Positions 6,014-7,908 of a stretch of 7,908 nucleotides of DNA are shown here, in pieces (within the stretch, counting starts at the first letter, position 1; every line of letters begins with the position of its first letter). A program made the translations under genes and the position numbers. Source of the stretch: an uncultured Clostridia bacterium (lineage in GTDB: Bacteria; Bacillota; Clostridia; Christensenellales; UBA1242); NCBI GenBank assembly GCA_937874195.1, contig CALNBM010000053.1:1-7908 (forward strand), written 5' to 3'. The notes beneath the pieces are model-generated. The model was not told the origin of the DNA, did no database searches, and was given only the letters and a program-made list of their open reading frames with translations.

Positions 6014-6358
6014 ATGACTACTATTGAATTTTTCAAAAATGAAAATAGCGAAATACTAGAAGTAAAATGTCATGGTCATTCAGGATTTGCAGTTCACGGT
6101 AAAGATATCGTATGCGCTGCAATATCTGCAATGGTGGGCTCATGCGCGTTAGGATTAAAAGAAGTTTCAAAATTAGATATAGTTTATTTTAGTGATGATA
6201 AAATAGGCAAGTATGAAATAAATCTGCCTAAAAATATTAGCGAAAAATCTATGTTTAGTGCTCAAACTCTTTTAAAAACCTTATTAGTATCCCTGTTAGA
6301 TTTAGAGAAAAGTTATCAAAAAAATCTAAAAGTTAAGGAGTACAATTATGTTTATTAA
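6014..6358 (+). CDS. prp: Ribosomal-processing cysteine protease Prp
   Basis: The 114-residue protein is Prp, the cysteine protease that removes the short N-terminal extension of L27 in Firmicutes and related bacteria. The catalytic pair sits at the positions known for the Staphylococcus aureus enzyme: His22 in HGHSGFA (20-26) and Cys34 in KDIVCAAIS (30-38). Length is normal (about 105-115). I use the ATG at 6014, one base after the L21 stop; the open frame extends upstream through rplU, but that part is not protein-like. There is no good ribosome binding site before this ATG (only GGTTGG), so translation probably depends on ribosomes ending rplU, which would keep protease output below that of the ribosomal proteins. 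Its last 11 bases overlap rpmA. Confidence 0.95.
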   Translation: MTTIEFFKNENSEILEVKCHGHSGFAVHGKDIVCAAISAMVGSCALGLKEVSKLDIVYFSDDKIGKYEINLPKNISEKSMFSAQTLLKTLLVSLLDLEKSYQKNLKVKEYNYVY

Positions 6359-6626
6359 TATACAGTTGTTTGCTCAAAAGAAAGGTCAAGGAACCAGTAA
6401 AAACGGACGAGATAGTAAAAGTAAGCGTCTAGGCGTTAAGCGTTACGACGGACAAGAAGTTACCGCAGGTTCAATTATTGTTAGACAACGCGGAACAAAG
6501 ATTAATCCGGGTAAAAATGTTGGTTGCGGAAAAGATCACACTTTATTTGCTAAAACCGATGGAATGGTTAAATTTGAGCATGAAACAAAAGATAAAAAAA
6601 GAGTTAGCATTATTGAAGCTAACTAA
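6348..6626 (+). CDS. rpmA: 50S ribosomal protein L27, precursor with Prp cleavage site
   Basis: The 92-residue protein is bL27, whose N-terminus reaches the peptidyl transferase centre and helps place tRNA. The body shows KNGRDSKSKRLGVKRYDGQ (18-36), RQRGTK (46-51) and HTLFAKTDGMVKFE (63-76), all diagnostic. It starts with MFINIQLFAQKKG; the first eight residues match the Firmicutes extension (usually ending QFF or QLF before A-x-KKG) that Prp removes, presumably between F8 and A9. AAGGAG (6335-6340), inside the end of prp, lies 7 bases before the ATG, so L27 has its own strong initiation despite the 11-base overlap. A terminator follows 6 bases after the stop. Confidence 0.98.
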   Translation: MFINIQLFAQKKGQGTSKNGRDSKSKRLGVKRYDGQEVTAGSIIVRQRGTKINPGKNVGCGKDHTLFAKTDGMVKFEHETKDKKRVSIIEAN

Positions 6627-6632
6627 TTGATT

Positions 6633-6665
6633 AAACACAGTCTGCAATATAGACTGTGTTTTTTT
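6633..6665 (+). terminator. Rho-independent terminator of rplU-prp-rpmA
   Basis: Arms AAACACAGTCT (6633-6643) and AGACTGTGTTT (6651-6661) pair perfectly over 11 bases around a 7-base loop and run into seven T residues (6659-6665). It begins 6 bases after the rpmA stop, so it clearly ends the operon and insulates the CofE-like gene downstream. Confidence 0.95.
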
Positions 6666-6753
6666 ATTGCATTTTAAAAAATAGTTTCCCGTTCTAGCGT
6701 GATATTTACTTTATTTTTTTTAACAAAACTAAAATCTTTTTAAATATTTACCA

Positions 6754-6769
6754 GTTTTTTTAAAAAAAC
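6754..6769. repeat. 16-bp T/A palindrome upstream of the CofE-like gene
   Basis: GTTTTTTTAAAAAAAC is a perfect palindrome within the very AT-rich 190-base spacer 6666-6857. On RNA it has almost no loop and it is followed by CC rather than U, so it is not a convincing terminator. It may bend DNA or be chance. No strong promoter is visible nearby; TATAAT occurs around 6820-6835, but without a good -35 at the right distance. Confidence 0.3.
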
Positions 6770-6857
6770 CATACAAATTTGTCATATATTATGTTATTTT
6801 GTTTTTAAAAAGACTTTTTTATAATTATAATTATTTTATTGGATAAGGAGGTAACTA

Positions 6858-7908
6858 ATGAAAAGCATAGGTACAATGTCAATAGGTATTAAGTCGCCTA
6901 TTATAAAACAAGGTTATAATTTAGTGGATGTAGTTTACGATAGCGTTCTTAAAGCAATTAAAGAAAACAACCTAACAATAGACAACAACGATATTGTTGC
7001 TGTAACAGAAGCAATATTAGGAAAGAGTCAGGGTAATTTCGCAACATTAGAACAAATTAGTAAAGATATCAAACAAAGATTTAATAACCCTAAGACGATA
7101 GGAGTTGTGTTTCCTATACTTTCAAGAAACCGCTTTGCATTAATATTACAGGCTATAGCAATGTCATGCGAAAAAGTGGTTGTGCAATTATCGTATCCAA
7201 AAGATGAAGTAGGAAACTCGCTCGTTGATGAAACTATGTTAAAAGATATTAATTTTGATTTTTTTAACGAAGTTTTTACAAGCAAGGATTTCATAAAAAA
7301 GTTTGGAAAGTATAAGCACCAATTTACAGGCGTTGATTACATAGAATATTATCAATCTATAATAGGAAAAAACGGATTAATTATTTTAAGCAATAACCCT
7401 TGCTCAATAATTAAATATACATCTACAATAATAAACGCAGATATCCATACTCGTGCAGAAACTAAAAAAACACTATTAAAAGCAGGCGCAAACGTTTTAT
7501 CTTTAGATGATTTAATGATTTCTAGTGTGGATGGAAGTGGTTATAACAGCCAGTATGGATTATTAGGTAGTAATGTTTCTACTCAAACCAAGTTAAAACT
7601 TTTTCCAAAAGATTGCACCGAATTTGTGAATAAATTAAAACACAAGTTTAAAGAAAGTTTAAATAAAAGTGTTGAGTGTATGATTTATGGCGATGGTGCA
7701 TTTAAAGACCCAGTAGGTAAAATATGGGAACTTGCTGATCCAGTAGTATCTCCAGCTTTCACAGATGGACTAGAAGGACAGCCAAATGAAGTTAAATTAA
7801 AATATTTAGCAGACAATGATTTTGCTGACTTAAAAGGAGAAGAGTTAAAACAAGCAATCTCCGATTATATCCGTCACAAAGACAAGGATTTAGTAGGTCA
7901 GATGGTAT
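6858..7908 (+). CDS. CofE-like coenzyme F420-0:L-glutamate ligase family protein (3' end missing)
   Basis: An uninterrupted frame of 350 codons runs off the right edge. The start MKSIGTMSIGIKSPIIKQG and the following DNNDIVAVTEAILGKSQGNF (42-61) match the F420 ligase domain, whose members add L-glutamate to F420-0 using GTP. Other conserved blocks are GVVFPILSRNRFA (82-94), LSYPKDEVGNSLVD (111-124), FTGVDYIEYY (156-165), DIHTRAETK (195-203), DGSGYNSQYGLLGSN (225-239) and YGDGAFKDPVGKIWELADP (277-295). This is the long clostridial form, about 390-400 residues from memory, so roughly 40-50 are missing. AAGGAGGT (6845-6852) gives a near-perfect binding site. The family assignment is firm; the substrate is not, since such bacteria are not known to make F420, and glutamate ligation to another acceptor is a reasonable guess. 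It is separated from rpmA by a terminator. Confidence 0.85.
   Translation, partial: MKSIGTMSIGIKSPIIKQGYNLVDVVYDSVLKAIKENNLTIDNNDIVAVTEAILGKSQGNFATLEQISKDIKQRFNNPKTIGVVFPILSRNRFALILQAIAMSCEKVVVQLSYPKDEVGNSLVDETMLKDINFDFFNEVFTSKDFIKKFGKYKHQFTGVDYIEYYQSIIGKNGLIILSNNPCSIIKYTSTIINADIHTRAETKKTLLKAGANVLSLDDLMISSVDGSGYNSQYGLLGSNVSTQTKLKLFPKDCTEFVNKLKHKFKESLNKSVECMIYGDGAFKDPVGKIWELADPVVSPAFTDGLEGQPNEVKLKYLADNDFADLKGEELKQAISDYIRHKDKDLVGQMV

Overview
The window is AT-rich (roughly 30% G+C by eye) chromosomal DNA from a low-GC Gram-positive bacterium. It is most likely a Clostridia-type member of the Bacillota (Firmicutes), perhaps uncultured. Four things point there: strong AGGAGG-type ribosome binding sites; the order rplU-prp-rpmA, with an L27 precursor carrying the short N-terminal extension that Prp removes; a dUTPase of the Gram-positive type; and a CofE-like ligase of a kind I know from Clostridia. 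Species cannot be named from this sequence. I see no insertion sequence, CRISPR array, tRNA, rRNA or phage structural gene.

Layout. Positions 1-360 hold no convincing gene, only candidate promoters and a doubtful reverse-strand frame. A small XRE-type regulator (361-663) and a GT28/MGDG-synthase-like glycosyltransferase (691-1860) form a two-gene rightward unit. A hairpin (1975-2018) separates them from three leftward genes that read ychF (3484-4581), dut (2870-3328), cvpA family (2073-2684). Each of these three has its own extended -10 promoter, so they look like separate transcripts. From the ychF/uppP divergent region rightward come uppP (4716-5540), then a promoter and leader for rplU (5707-6012), prp (6014-6358) and rpmA (6348-6626), closed by a strong terminator (6633-6665). 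A CofE-like ligase starts at 6858 and runs off the right edge.

How the genes work together. The tightest unit is rplU-prp-rpmA: two large-subunit ribosomal proteins flank the protease that trims one of them. UppP recycles the undecaprenyl carrier of the cell wall. The glycosyltransferase probably makes a membrane glycolipid, so the window touches envelope synthesis twice, but from separate units. YchF, dUTPase and the CvpA-like membrane protein are ordinary housekeeping genes.

Most of the window is conventional. The points that deserve a second look are the CofE-like ligase in a lineage not known to make F420, a dUTPase whose motif 2 lacks the usual arginine, repeated TGTT(A/T)AACA palindromes sitting on the ychF and dut promoters, the rplU leader, and the regulator-glycosyltransferase pair. 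I found no clearly new multi-gene system.
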